DNA from: Chaetorhynchus papuensis
Taxonomy: Eukaryota; Chordata; Aves; Passeriformes; Rhipiduridae
Direction: 5' to 3'
DNA: 64,000 nt
Assembly (NCBI GenBank): GCA_013396525.1
Contig: VWYX01000126.1
Location: 496,001-560,000, forward strand
Below are positions 38,001 to 49,150 of the stretch, piece by piece. The notes beneath the pieces were generated by a model. That model was not told where the DNA came from. It saw only the letters and a program-made list of their open reading frames with translations, and searched no databases. Position 1 is the stretch's first letter, and every line of letters starts with the position of its first letter. The translations under genes were made by a program, and so were the position numbers.

Positions 38001-40190
38001 ATTAAGGGAGAGTCCCTTAGCCTGCCATGAGTCATGTAACTTCTTTTGTCCTCATAACTGAGGGTGTTAAGGCAAATCCTCAGTTTACACTCCAGGCGCT
38101 GGCTCTCATTTTGGCACGCTGGCAGTGGCAAAGCTTTCTTTGCCATTGGGGGTGTGAATGTAACTGGGTGAGGTCAGGAGCTCGGTGACTGAAACTGCAA
38201 TTCTTTGAAGGGCATTCACCTGATGACAGGTATTCTGCAATGTCTGTATTAAAAAAATTATTTCTGAAAAAATTCTGCACGATTGGAAAAATACAAAAGA
38301 ATAAAGGCATCTTACAGAAACAGGGCTGTGATGATTTGAGTTGCAATTATTTTTAGCAGAAGTCAAAACCAGGGAAGAAGTTCTTAATAGATCCTCCCTA
38401 TTCTAGACCTATTCAGTTACTTATATTCAATATACTAATGGGAGGTGTCCTGCCCTTTTTCAAAACATGGAATGTTTGTATCTTCCACTAGTCTTGGTGT
38501 GAGGTTTTGGTATCATGCTGTGTTCTCCAGAGTTGCTGGTAGTAGATTTTAACTGTTGTAGGTAGGAGGTTTCTCAGCTAGCTTTTTGTTCTTCAATTCT
38601 ACATCTGCTTCATTTTTTCAAGTTAATGCCTTGGATTTTTACACTCTTAGAGATATCTGCACACTCTTTGGCTAAAGTTTGATGCCTCAATTTAACTTGT
38701 TTAAATTTAAATTCATTTCATAATACTTGTAGCTGCTGCTGCACTTCTGGTGGTGTGACTTGACAACTTTGCCCCTTCCCCCTCCAATATAAAACTGGAG
38801 CCGAAAACCTGCAAGCCTGGCTTTGCAGTGCAGAACTGTTTCTGTGCAACAACCAGCATCGCACAGTAGCTCACCGTCAAATTAGGAACAAGAATTTTGA
38901 ACATCTCAAGTTTTTCCATAGAACAATAGCTTTTCCCCTCTTTGGATGCTTGTTAGGGTTCTCTAGATAACCCTGAGCGAGGCCTTTCTGTTCTTGCACT
39001 GTCTCCAGAATTCATGACAAATAGCTCTTTGCTGTTTTGTTGGTGTTTTATTCTCAACAGCCTGCCATTAAACCAACCCTATAGAGTCAAACAGGGACTA
39101 AGTCTGAAGGGTCTAGTAGCAGTATGCAGAAATTATTTTGGCGTGCTTCTACAATGGAGAAGGCAAATCAGATCACTAGGATTGAATGCTTCCAGTTGAG
39201 TTGTGCTTCCAGTGTCCTGGATGTGTGCTGTGAGACACCAGGTCAGAGATGGACTCTGGATGGCAATGTACACTCTGGTGCAGAGGAGGAAGACTCTGGT
39301 GGAAACCAATGAAATGAGGAAATTGTCATGCAATAGCTTTATATTCACGCTTTGTCTAATTTAATATTGTTCAATATGTGCAAAGTAGTTGCAAAAATAA
39401 GTTTTCAGAGTTGGCAAATGGTTGCATGTGCAGCTTTGTGTACCTCCAACTTCCACAGTGAACATTTGCAGGTAAAACCTGTGCTATTTGGAAGAAATAA
39501 CATTATCCCATTGGACTATCTGCTGCTTTCTCCCTCACCTATTTTAGCACGTAAAGTCTTCCGGACAAAAGTGGCCATGTCTGTAATCTATTTCTTTCTT
39601 TTTTATTTTTTGGTGACTTGTATGATGCCCTTCTAACTTTTGAGGTAGTCCTTTGTCCACAGGTCTTTCTATGATTAGGGAATAGTCTGGTCTTGAAGGT
39701 TTGTCCTTGCTGTAAAATTTAAATACACAATAAGTGAGTTTTGAGAACCAGATTGGGGTACATGAAAGGAACTGGTATGTGGGGCTGTTTTAGACTTCTA
39801 AAAAAAAAAAACAACTTTGGAAAGCAAGTGAATGGTCAAAGATCTTTGGCCCCTTAAGCTTTACTGTGACATTTTACTCATTAACACTTACTGGCTCAGT
39901 TTGAGAACCATTTATCTAAAGACAGTGGCATGTTCTGTGCATGGTGGTTTCTCTGCATGGACAGTGGATTCTGTTAGTTCTCCTAGCTCAAAATAATTGA
40001 ACTGGAAATATTTGGTAGGTTAATCACAGCACATTTTGTCTTAGCTGATTACAGACTTACGTAGTCCAGGCTTCTCCTTGTTTCATCAGTGGTCAAAAGT
40101 TCGAATGAGGCTGTCATGTCCGTGGAGCACAGAGTGCTCAGCTGATAACTTGGCACATTCTGAGTGGGTTATAAAACCAGAAACTGCCAC
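35081..40190. other. Noncoding sequence, no gene seen
   Basis: AT-rich with scattered overlapping frames on both strands. A dinucleotide-like tract at 37217-37246 (TATGTATACACACACGCACA then TATATATGTATA) is simple sequence. CTAATGGGAGGTGTCCTGCCC near 38435-38455 closely recalls a CR1 motif but the match does not extend. TTTGAGAACCA occurs twice, near 39739 and 39901, without clear terminal repeats. Confidence 0.62.
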
Positions 40191-40285
40191 AGGAGTGCGT
40201 TTCATTTTTGCCTGAGGAATGGGATGAAGTAGATGATTGCTTGAGTTCCTTTCCAACTGTTTGTTTCTGTATTTTCTATACTGGG
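40191..40285 (+). mobile_element. Old CR1-like LINE 3' end fragment
   Basis: GATGAAGTAGATGATTGCTTGAGTTCCTTTCCAACTG (40222 on) closely follows the well-known avian CR1 tail, in which a GATGATCT-type word leads to a TGAGGTCCC-type word and then a TCCAACC-type word. The following TTTCTGTATTTTCTATA resembles decayed copies of the terminal ATTCTRTG units. The body upstream is too diverged to align by eye, so this is a short ancient fragment inserted in plus orientation. It is the best repeat evidence that the window is avian or at least sauropsid. Confidence 0.55.
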
Positions 40286-42224
40286 ATTTTTCTTTTATAA
40301 ATTCAGCGTAACACTTTTTTTGGTATTGTCATGATCTTACATATTTTTTGTATTTTTAGTTTTGCAAGTGTTTTTATGAATATGTTACCTATGCAAACAA
40401 GTAAAATTTAGATGTAGATGGAATTGGTCAATAGAAATCAAGGACTAAAGAAATAAAGAGACCAGTAATACCTCTTGTTTTACCCAAAGCTTTCTGATTT
40501 GAAATTAAATTTTCCCACAATTTAATGGATTAAATTCAGGCCATTAGTGTAAAAAAAAAAATAAAAGAAGTCACGTACATCAGTTCTTCCAGAAGCCAAA
40601 AAAGAACACTGGCTTCATGTTCAGTACCTTTAATTATGATCAAAATCATATTGGGCAGAAGATCTAAACTAAGAGAGTGGCACCTTCTTATTAATAGTTA
40701 TGTGGAAAAATGGGACATAATAAAAATAACCCTGGAAATAAAATCTGTTTGAATAATTTAATTACATAGCTGTTTTCTATATTATATTCAAGGGGAGTGC
40801 ATATCTTACCATACCAAAGATCTCTAAAGAAACAAAAGGAGTATTCTATTTCATATGAAAGAGAAATAAGCAGTACAGCTGCCACTGTTGACAGTGGGGT
40901 AGAACAATTTTTTTCAGAAATTTTCAGTGCTAGAAATGATTGCATAAAATGTTTTCTAATTATTACAATTTAGAACAAGTGGGTGGATTGTTTTTTGGGT
41001 ATTTTGTTTCCTGAGTGGCTGGCTTTATTCTCCTTTAAGAGGAGAGTAAAGAGCATGAAATTGGCTGTGAACTTTGGAAATCCGTTTCCGTTGTTCCTTT
41101 ATATTGGTTGGTTGATTTGCTGGCTCTGCCTGAGAAATCTTCTCTTTCTCCTGGTGTGTTTGTTTGTTTGGTTTCATTGGTTTTTTCTCTGTGCTGATGT
41201 TGTGACACCTTACCCTTTGGAAGAGCTGTAATTCTTCCTCTTTCTGAAGTGGGGAGGGCTTTTCTATGTTTCTTTCTAGGCAAAAATAACCACATGTTAA
41301 ACAGTACTATGCATGAAATTAGTAAAATTTGGGATTTTTCTGGCAAGTCCATCAGGGTGGAAGCAAATTAGGTTTTCCAAACTGTTGTAAGGGAAAGGGC
41401 TGCTGCATCTCTGCAACTGTCTTTTGTCTTCAAATGCATTTTTAACAGTGATAGAAAATTGTCTCGGTATTTGTAAAGCAAATGCAACATGTAGACTTCT
41501 GACTTCTGACTCACTTTTGTGGGTGTGGGGTTTTAAAAAAAATTACTATTATTGGTTCCCCCCCCCTTTCTGTTATTTTGTGCTGTTCTTATTTTGTTTG
41601 TTCTACCATTTGTATAATTTTGTTGAACCTGTGAATGTCTGGGCACCATAGGCAGTGAACTTAGCATGGAAAAAAAAAGTCAAACTAAACCAGGCTGAAT
41701 TAAGTACTCATTTTAGACTGTGCATTTGGATTTCAGCTGCCAACTATTTAGAAAGCTTACCATTGTTGCATCCAACTTGCATTTCATATGCTTGACTCTT
41801 CTAATGGTAATAGTACCCTCCATCTTCAATTCCAGTGTGTCACAGGGATTATCTCTGTTGTGTCTTCATATTAATCATAACTGTAGTTCTGTACTTTATA
41901 TAGGCATACACAGCTGTACGTTGCTTTAGTGCAAAACTTGCCATCCACAAGAATAATTTTTCTGTGCTAGTGAGAAGAGTTGCTCCTAAAATATCTCTTG
42001 GGCTCGGGTATAAATTTATTTAAATTAATTAGGAAATAGCTATTTTATTTTTTATATAAGGACTGGTTTTTATCACAATAACATATCATTGCAAAGGTGA
42101 TTGCATTCCTAATTTCCTTCCATAAGTTACAGTTAGAGATCTCTTGCGATTGCTCTTCCATTATATATCTGAATTATCTACCACTCTGTCAGTCCAGCTA
42201 TTTCCATATGAATATCTAAGCTCA
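40286..42224. other. Noncoding sequence, no gene seen
   Basis: AT-rich with A- and C-runs (A near 40552, C9 near 41560). Around 42013-42062 the words TTTAAATTAATTAGG, a MEF2-like AGCTATTTTATT and TATATAAGG could belong to the left edge of the next regulatory block. No frame has coding character. Confidence 0.62.
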
Positions 42225-42480
42225 TTAGAATAATATCCAAAGCATAGTACACTGCATTATTGTGCTGTTTAATAAGTGTCTCGGCTGCTTCTCACAGCAC
42301 TGCTATGGGCTGGTTTTCTCTTTTTTTGCAGATCACTGCCATTGTTTGCTGAGTGCCCATGAGGGAGCACTTTTTGTGATCTAGTGCTTTTGCTTGTATA
42401 ATACTGATTCAGAAAAACAGCCTGCTTAGAGGGAAACATTAATTAGGTGCAAAGGTGGCATTATTCCATGGTTTGGGGGT
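42225..42480. promoter_or_regulatory. Candidate conserved noncoding element
   Basis: Contains GCTCATTAGAATAATATCC, TGTTTAATAAG, a SOX-like CATTGTTTG and ACATTAATTAGGTGC near 42436. It ends at a G-rich stretch (TTTGGGGGTGGGGGGAAG, 42473-42488). Probably part of the same regulatory cluster as the block immediately downstream. Confidence 0.38.
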
Positions 42481-42494
42481 GGGGGGAAGTACAG

Positions 42495-42990
42495 CAAATA
42501 AATTATCTCCTATTTGTACGGTGTTTTATGGTTGTCAGCTGTCTGTTGCCAAAGAACCCTGGTGGAGTTAAATGCTTGTGACACCTTGCCCAGTAAAGGT
42601 AGAGTAAGAGCCTGTTATGGAGCCTGCTTTGTGACAACCTGTGCTAGTTTATATTAGCTTAACCAATCACTTTTTTTCTGTGCTTGGCAAAATTTGTTAA
42701 ATTAATTCAGTTGCAATTAGCAGATTTATGGGAAAGTACCCTGTTATCCTTTAATTGGAGAGCATAAAACTACAAACTGAATCTGCTGGTTCTATTTGTG
42801 TAATAGGCAATCTATCTACGACAAGATTTGATCGATGGAGTCGTATGATGCCCTTGCCTTGTTTTATATTGGCTGTCAGCTCTTAACTGGGACTGAAGTA
42901 TCTGGGTAACAAAAATTGATATAATGACTTAATGCGCCTTATTCTCTTTGAGCTACATCAGTTTAGAGCACTTCTGAGAGAAAAATGTCT
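42495..42990. promoter_or_regulatory. Strong candidate conserved noncoding element
   Basis: About 500 bases with dense TF-like words: CTTAACCAATCAC (CCAAT), TTAAATTAATTCAG, GCAATTAGC, CCTTTAATTGG and an ONECUT-like GATCGATGG near 42830. The stretch 42811-42850 keeps three CpGs (CTACGAC, ATCGAT, GTCGTA) within AT-rich DNA. Texture is like deeply conserved vertebrate enhancers. No frame or splice signal suggests coding. Confidence 0.48.
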
Positions 42991-43740
42991 GGAAAATATC
43001 AGGGAGTCATTTATCAACCTGTTTTCATTAGCATACTGCCTAGCACTGGCAAGGATTTGAATAAAAAAAAAAGCAGGATGGTACAATTTATTTCAGGTCT
43101 CATATTTCTTGGATGAAAGGAGACTTCTAATAAATGGAAAATATAGAAAGATGCATTTCTTGGTGATTTTTCCTAAATAAAAGCTGTGCAAAAACATATC
43201 TTCAATTTGATTGATAATAGCACAGGAAGCATACATGTATGATGATAATCCAAAAATTAGCAACAGTATCTCCCTTACTGCATCTGGCTCATTTATTTGA
43301 GGTACACCACAGAATAAACCCCATGTTTTATATGTGTACATAGGAAAATTTGTGTGGGCGTGTGGTAGGGGGTTGTCACCACAGAGGACTTTACAAAAAA
43401 AATGTGAGATGTGATCTCTTTAAAGATAGAGCTGTTAAGCTCTTCAAGAGACTGCTGAAAGTGAAGTGAAATAGGTACCAATCAAAATGTTTGTGTAGTG
43501 GGCAAGATGTGTGCACTGCATCAAGTCGTTTGTCCTACCTACTCTATGATGCTAACCAGAAGAGATAATAATAACTGAAAAGTAGTTGTGTGCAAGTAAG
43601 TCTCTTTTTTGCATGAAATTTTTATGCATCAGTCAGACTGCATACAGTGTGCCTAATGTATAAAATAAATTGCTGTATAAATCAGATTATGAGCAGGATG
43701 TAGGCAAGTCTCCGTTTGCACACAGAAGTCAAATTCGGAC

Positions 43741-43755
43741 ACGGGAAATTCCCGT
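43741..43755. promoter_or_regulatory. Palindromic NF-kappaB/Rel-type site
   Basis: ACGGGAAATTCCCGT is a perfect odd palindrome around a central A. Its core GGGAAATTCCC (43743-43753) fits the Rel-family consensus GGGRNNYYCC on both strands. Function in this context is unknown. Confidence 0.5.
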
Positions 43756-43818
43756 TTTAACTTCTGGCATTTATCAGGGCTTTATCAGGTGGCAGTTCAT
43801 GCTTAATTTTCTAATAAT

Positions 43819-43839
43819 AAAAAAAAAAAATAAAAAAAA
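43819..43839 (+). repeat. A-rich run (A12-T-A8)
   Basis: Simple A-rich sequence after CTAATAAT. No mobile-element body identified upstream. Confidence 0.8.
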
Positions 43840-43959
43840 GTGTTCCTCCATTCCCAGAAAAACCTGAATGCAATTAATTACAGAAAAGCCTGAAAATAAA
43901 GGACTTGTGGACATACACAGCATTGTCTTGTGACCCATTGTATAGCTTCTAATTATGTC

Positions 43960-44420
43960 AAGAATTTGGAATGCCAATCAATAAAAAGTGATTTATGATT
44001 GGTATAAGCAATTGCACATAGCTTCACATTGATCAGTATGTAGATTCCCTGACATAAGAAGTTATTATCTATGACAGATACTTGTCTAACTGCTAATTGA
44101 ATTGCACATTTTTCCTTCAGTGTTATCAAACTATCACCAAATATAGACCATAACTTTGTTGCTCTTTGCATGTGAAAATAAAAGTACGATGAGCAGCAAG
44201 TGTCAGGGTATAGGTTGTCTGACAGAAACCACTATTTATTGATGCAACTTGTGCTTGCTATGAGATGACAGTATCACCCAGTGTTGCCATGACAATCACA
44301 ATGAGCGTTGGGTCCATGACATTTTCCGCAACTTGGTAGAAAATCTATTAAATCTAAGTTATCTGTTGCTTGTTACCTGGTAAACCATCTACAAGAATGC
44401 AGTACTGGTGTTCTACGAAG
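43960..44420. promoter_or_regulatory. Candidate conserved noncoding element with RFX X-box
   Basis: GTTGCCATGACAAT (44283-44296) matches the RFX X-box consensus GTTGCCATGGCAAC at 12 of 14 positions. The surroundings hold GCCAATCAATAAAAAG, ATGATTGGTATAAG, GCAATTGCAC, CTGCTAATTG, a RUNX-like AACCACTA and AATGAGCG. The mix suggests a neural or ciliated-tissue enhancer, but that is inference from motifs. Confidence 0.42.
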
Positions 44421-46083
44421 CAAGGGTTTGTACCACACAGATGTTTCTCTTCTTACTCCTGTTAAATTTTTTTTAAATCATTCTGATTAGATGGGCTAAC
44501 AGCAGCAGTAGTTTTATGCAATGTGCTTTTATCTTTACAGGAGGGGTTTTTTTCCTAAATTAAAATTAGTCTGGTGTTCACTTGGTCAAATGCTCGGTGG
44601 AGTTGTGACTCATTTCAGTGTTCAGAAATGCTAACTAAACAGCTAAAACCTTTTTTACTGCGTACTTTAGTCACAGGAGCAGCCTAATTTATGCTGATCC
44701 TGTGACTTACCTACCTGTTGAAGCTTTCCCTAATGAACCATGAGATCATTGAATAGGAGATATTCAATACTGAGTTTAACAAAGCCTTTTACTTGATTGG
44801 TACTCATAGGAGCATGTACTTCACTCTTGGTTTCTGTACTTTTCTGTCACCTTTTTTTTCTGATCTGTTACCCCAAACAAAGAACTATTCTGGGGTTTAT
44901 CTACATCAAGCCACAGTGCTTGAGAATAGCAGGCTTGTTCTGCAGTGTATCTGAACCTGTTCAGTAATTCCATTTTCTTGCAAAACTACATGATGTCCTT
45001 ATAACAAAAAAGTGTAGAACTGTGCAACCCTCAGGATAATTCTGTGTGAGACCCAAGCTCGTTGTGACCAAACAGCACAGACCCTGGCACAGCTTCAGGA
45101 AGCAAATTTGCAATATTCTGCAGAAGACAACCCCCAAAAAACAGCAGGTCTGCTTTGGACTGTAATCTATGGGATCACAGTCTCTGCTGCCCCACTCCCA
45201 TCCACTTTGGCCTTGAGTAACGGGGAGAATCCCCCCCAAAAAATAAAAATGTGGGAAAATATAATGTTTTGTACATAGTGCTTTCAAAAACTCTCAACCT
45301 AAACTTTCAGGATTCTTCAAGTATAATTTGATATAGGCTTTAGTTACATCAATGTTGAATAATGTCTTATGTTTGGCAGTTATTTTCTTTTTAAGAGTTG
45401 TTATGGGCTCAAAGAAATTTTACTGAGTTCTGAAACTCACATCCCCATCATGTTATAACAAAATTTGTAGTCACTTGCAGGATAAAATAGCAAATGAAAT
45501 GTAGCATTGAGTGTAAAATTTCAGTAATTTTTTATCCAATTGCACTACTGTATAAACAATCTTTTTTTATAAATATCTAATTTCTATAAAATAAGCAGAT
45601 GCTCTTTCTATTGTGCCACATTCAATTTTTTGTTTTTAATTAAAAAACTTGTTACAAGTTTCTAGATAATGTGACAGCAAAATTCAAGAGAGAAGGCTTT
45701 TAGATGTCTCAGAATAACAGCAATTAAAATTCTAGTTTTTGTGTACTTGGTCTTTTTGCACATGTACAGCTAATTAAACAAGGGAGACTGGCCTTTGATA
45801 AACAGCAAAAAATATCCTTGTGTGCTCTGAGAGGAAATCAGCATGATTTTCTTAGGATGTTATCTGGTGCATAGGTGTTCAGCTGCATAGTGTGCAGAAC
45901 ATGATGTTTTTCATTAAAATAATTTCTTGTTGAAAAATTCTTGAAGAGACCTTCAAAAATCCAACCCAAACAATACAAGCCTGCCCCAAAATTGCAAACT
46001 AATCAAACGAAAAATCTACACCAAAAGCTGTTTTGAAATTTTGAAATTATTTTTAGATGTCACTTTCTCTTCTTATGTCAGCA

Positions 46084-46113
46084 TTTTTTTTCTTTTTTTT
46101 TTTTTTTTTTTTT
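46084..46113 (+). repeat. T-rich tract (about 30 nt) ending in AG
   Basis: Thirty bases with one C interruption run into TTTAGATCTGCAGGTGTTG. Formally this is a very strong 3' splice-site pattern, and CAG|GTGTTG eight bases on could be a donor, but an 8-nt exon is unlikely. It may also be the reverse-complement tail of a decayed retroposon; no body is visible. Confidence 0.7.
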
Positions 46114-47306
46114 AGATCTGCAGGTGTTGTCTAAAACTTCTAGTAAATCCCAGGCCATGTTTGGTTTTAGGTTTTTTTTTAATCCTGACTGGCAAGATCT
46201 CAATAGGAGGCTCAGCACAAACGATTGCATACCTAAAATTAATATAATTTTGTATGAAGGTTAAGGAGTGCATAAAGATGGGACAAAATACTGGAGACAT
46301 GCATAGAGGGATTGCTCTTCAGATTTAATGAAGCACTTCTTATCTGAAATTTTTCAGGTGAATGATGGATTAAGCTTTCAGACAACCTACCAGTTAGTGG
46401 AAATTATTACTGCAATGTTTTCTTCCACCCCCCCTGTACACTGAACAAACTGAGGAATTGAAATAAAAGAGAGTAGGGATACAGTTCATAGGTGCTGACT
46501 TTGGGTTAGGTATCAGTCACTGGAGTATTGCTTATTGTCATGGTGTCTGGTTTTATATCTGAACTTCTGTGTACAGTTCCAAAGTATGGAGACCTAAATC
46601 TAATTTATAAATATCTTTTTTAGCTCATGTATGTCTCTTCTTACTTGTTAAGCACATGTATTGTGTGAAGAGAAATGATGAAAACAACTTTGTTTTTAAA
46701 AATGGAAATTTAAGGGGTAGAGTAATTTTTGTTCTAACCATTACTTGTATTGAGCATTGGAGAGAGAGTGTTTTGAGAAGTCAGTGTGTGTGTTGAGGCT
46801 TTTCTTTCTCCAGAGCACATTTTGTCTTTTTATCAGATTAAATCTTCCTCTGTGCTAAAGGATGTATGCACTGGACATAGGAACATGTGAGGCTCTGCTT
46901 GTCATGATCAAGGACTGGGCATTGTTGAGTGTACAATTTCCAAAAGTAAAGACAACTGGGATTCCTACCATCTGAAACAATGTAGAAAAGCTTTTTTATT
47001 GATGATTATTTTTTCAGAATGCCTGTAGTTAAGTTTTTTAAAAGGCCCATCCTAACATAGGTATCCGTAATCTAAGAATAGGTGTGATTTCCCAAAACAG
47101 AATTTCTATTGGCACATGTTAAAACATTTACTGCATTTTTAATCAAAGATATTGAGTCTCTTTCTGATGTTACGGTGTGATTTCCCTTTTTATTTTGCAC
47201 ATGTCAACAAAAAAACATCTGAAGACAACAGGAAAGCTGAGAAAACTGTCTGTGAATATGGAATTGCTAAATAAGATAAAAATTTTCTACTTTGATTGAA
47301 AGATTG

Positions 47307-47320
47307 TTTTTTTTTTTTTT
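47307..47320 (+). repeat. Poly-T run (T14)
   Basis: A mononucleotide run between AGATTG and GGGTGATG. Confidence 0.85.
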
Positions 47321-47533
47321 GGGTGATGAAGCAAAATGCTCAGGTATTTTAAAGGTGGTTGGGTCTTGTGAAGTGCACATGAGTTTGCTGCTGGGTATTT
47401 TTGACAACTGAATCCATGAGAAGCATGAAGCCTATCAACAGCAGCTGGTGTAGATGAGCAGAGGGATTCAAAAGCCATAACCACTGTTCTTTGTGCACGT
47501 TCTCTTTTAAGAAGAGGGAAGGGCTGTAATTAG

Positions 47534-48064
47534 TTAATTTGCAGGTCCTTCAAATATATTTGCAAAGGGATCATGTGAGCACAGTGAGGATGGAATGGAA
47601 GAGTCTGTTGGGCCTCTTACAGAGTGGAGAACAGTGACAGGAGGGCTGGGATAGCAGATAATGGATATCCTGGGGCAGAGCTGCTTTAAAGAACATGTTA
47701 ATGCATCCTGCGTGTGAGAAAAAGTGATTCCTTTTACTCCTGGAATTGAAAATGGAACATAAGAAAGTAGCATGACATTAGGAACAGATACCAGTTGATA
47801 GAGTTTATCTTTGCAATGAAGTAGTTTTGAATGATTTTCATTAATAAACATACTTGTAGCTGAGAAGTATGCCAGGACATATGGTGTTCCACTGTGAAAC
47901 AAAATTTCAAACCAGTTTGCATTAAAACACTTAAACATAAGGATATTCAAACTGAAACGTGTTTTATGTCTATTAAGACACTTGTTAGTGTCTAGATACA
48001 TAAGCTGTGCAGTAAACTTCGCAAATCTCCAAGGAGTTCTGATAAAACATCTGGTGAATGGCAT
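47534..48064 (-). other. Longest open frame in the window (176 codons), coding unproven
   Basis: An ATG-initiated minus-strand frame of 176 codons, clearly longer than other frames here. I recognise no domain, signal peptide or repeat. Composition is rich in Phe, Leu, Ser, Cys and His, as expected for translated AT-rich noncoding DNA. The start context CTTTTATGC is a poor Kozak match and no TATA or polyadenylation signal is well placed. An acceptor-like TTCCATTTTCAATTCCAG lies inside it on the minus strand. It could be a chance frame, a decayed processed pseudogene or a young gene; chance is the default. Confidence 0.2.
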
Positions 48065-48769
48065 AAAAGAATTATCACTGCTATGGTGCTCAATACTTTA
48101 TAAAAACACATGGAGGGGGAACCTATAGAAATGATTATTGAAATGAATACTGGTGGTGTAGCAACTACACAAATATCTCAGATTTTTGCCCTTTTCTTTT
48201 TTGTCAGACTTCACCTGCACAAAATCTCTTATCTTTCTGAAAAATATATACACACTAGTGAGAGTATAAACACATCATTACACTTTCATGGCAGATAAGC
48301 TTGCTCTGTTGGAGTGTAAAATCATTTTTCTTTAGGTGACCTTTAAATAGTATTGTGCTATTGGATGGGATTTAAATCAATAATTTTGTCAAAACAAAAT
48401 ACAGTGTTGGGTTTTTTTCTTTGTCATTTAACCAGTTCTTTAAACTATCAAGGAATAATGGGTTTCCATGTGTTATACTCTATGAAAAAAAACCCTGTAA
48501 AATTCACTTAACTAGTTTAAAAAAAATGCCATTTTTCTCTGTTGTTGATAGTACTTTGTTTTATTTTGAAAAATGTTCAAACAGCAGGGTAACATACAGT
48601 GTTACTATAATTAGTGACTTAATGCCTTTTCTGCATTCACATTGTAAAACAACAGTGTCCCAGGTGTGAGAAGGTTAAAATGAGAAGTACCCAGTAGTTA
48701 TGAAGCAGCAATAATGAGTTTCCTTCTACTTACCATGGATTTGTGTGATATACAACTTGCAATTAAGCA
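48065..48769. other. Noncoding sequence, no gene seen
   Basis: AT-rich; A-runs near 48484 and 48518. Two frames of 62 and 82 codons are not supported by any other signal. Confidence 0.62.
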
Positions 48770-49150
48770 TGGCTTGGTGATTCAGTGATTAATGTATATA
48801 CGACTCCTAAAGGAGCAGCACAGGCCTCCCGTCACATCCTTCATGATGTTTACAGCTGGGTACCTATTAACAGGAAGATGGAAAGGGCCATTTACAATTC
48901 AGTAACCTTTATGACAGTGAACTCTTTAATCAGCATTTTATTTCCTTTGTAACACTTTAGTCATCTACAAATGTCAGAATAAAATAGGGCTATGAAATAT
49001 TTAGGATCGGCATGTGGAAATTGACTTCCTTGATTTAAGCTGCTGTGTCTTTTCATTTTGTTGTTTTGGGAGCTTTTACTTTTATTGAAAGACAATTTAT
49101 AACTAAATGCTCCCAATAGTGACTGGCATCAGGGCCAGAAAAATTACAGA
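48770..49150. promoter_or_regulatory. Candidate conserved noncoding element
   Basis: Contains ATTCAGTGATTAATG, a small palindromic CTCCTAAAGGAG, CCTCCCGTCACATCC, TTTAATCAGC, GGATCGGCATG and CTTTTATTGAAAGACAATTT (SOX-like). CpGs at about 48801, 48831 and 49008 are kept in an AT-rich surrounding. Read as distal regulatory DNA; untested. Confidence 0.38.

Larger units (their letters stand above)
44421..47533. other. Noncoding sequence, no gene seen
   Basis: AT-rich. C- and A-runs near 45231-45247. TTTGAAATTTTGAAATTATT near 46032 is a short tandem of TTTGAAA. The long T-rich tract at 46084 is listed separately. Open frames reach about 108 codons (44961-45287, minus) but carry no recognisable domain. 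Confidence 0.62.

Noticed and set aside
38435..38456. CR1 fragment
   Set aside because: CTAATGGGAGGTGTCCTGCCC resembles a CR1 word, but the match ends abruptly on both sides and could be chance.
39640..39665. let-7-like word (TTTGAGGTAGTCC)
   Set aside because: Only the seed-like part matches and there is no complementary arm nearby.
39735..39915. hAT-type DNA transposon from two TTTGAGAACCA words
   Set aside because: Both copies are in the same orientation, and I see neither inverted ends nor an 8-bp target duplication.
40090..40110. tRNA T-loop (AGTTCGAATG)
   Set aside because: No flanking T-stem pairing, A-box or acceptor stem.
46084..46135. Micro-exon after the T-rich tract (ATCTGCAG before GTGTTG)
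   Set aside because: An 8-nt exon with a weak donor and no flanking exon. The T tract alone explains the acceptor score.
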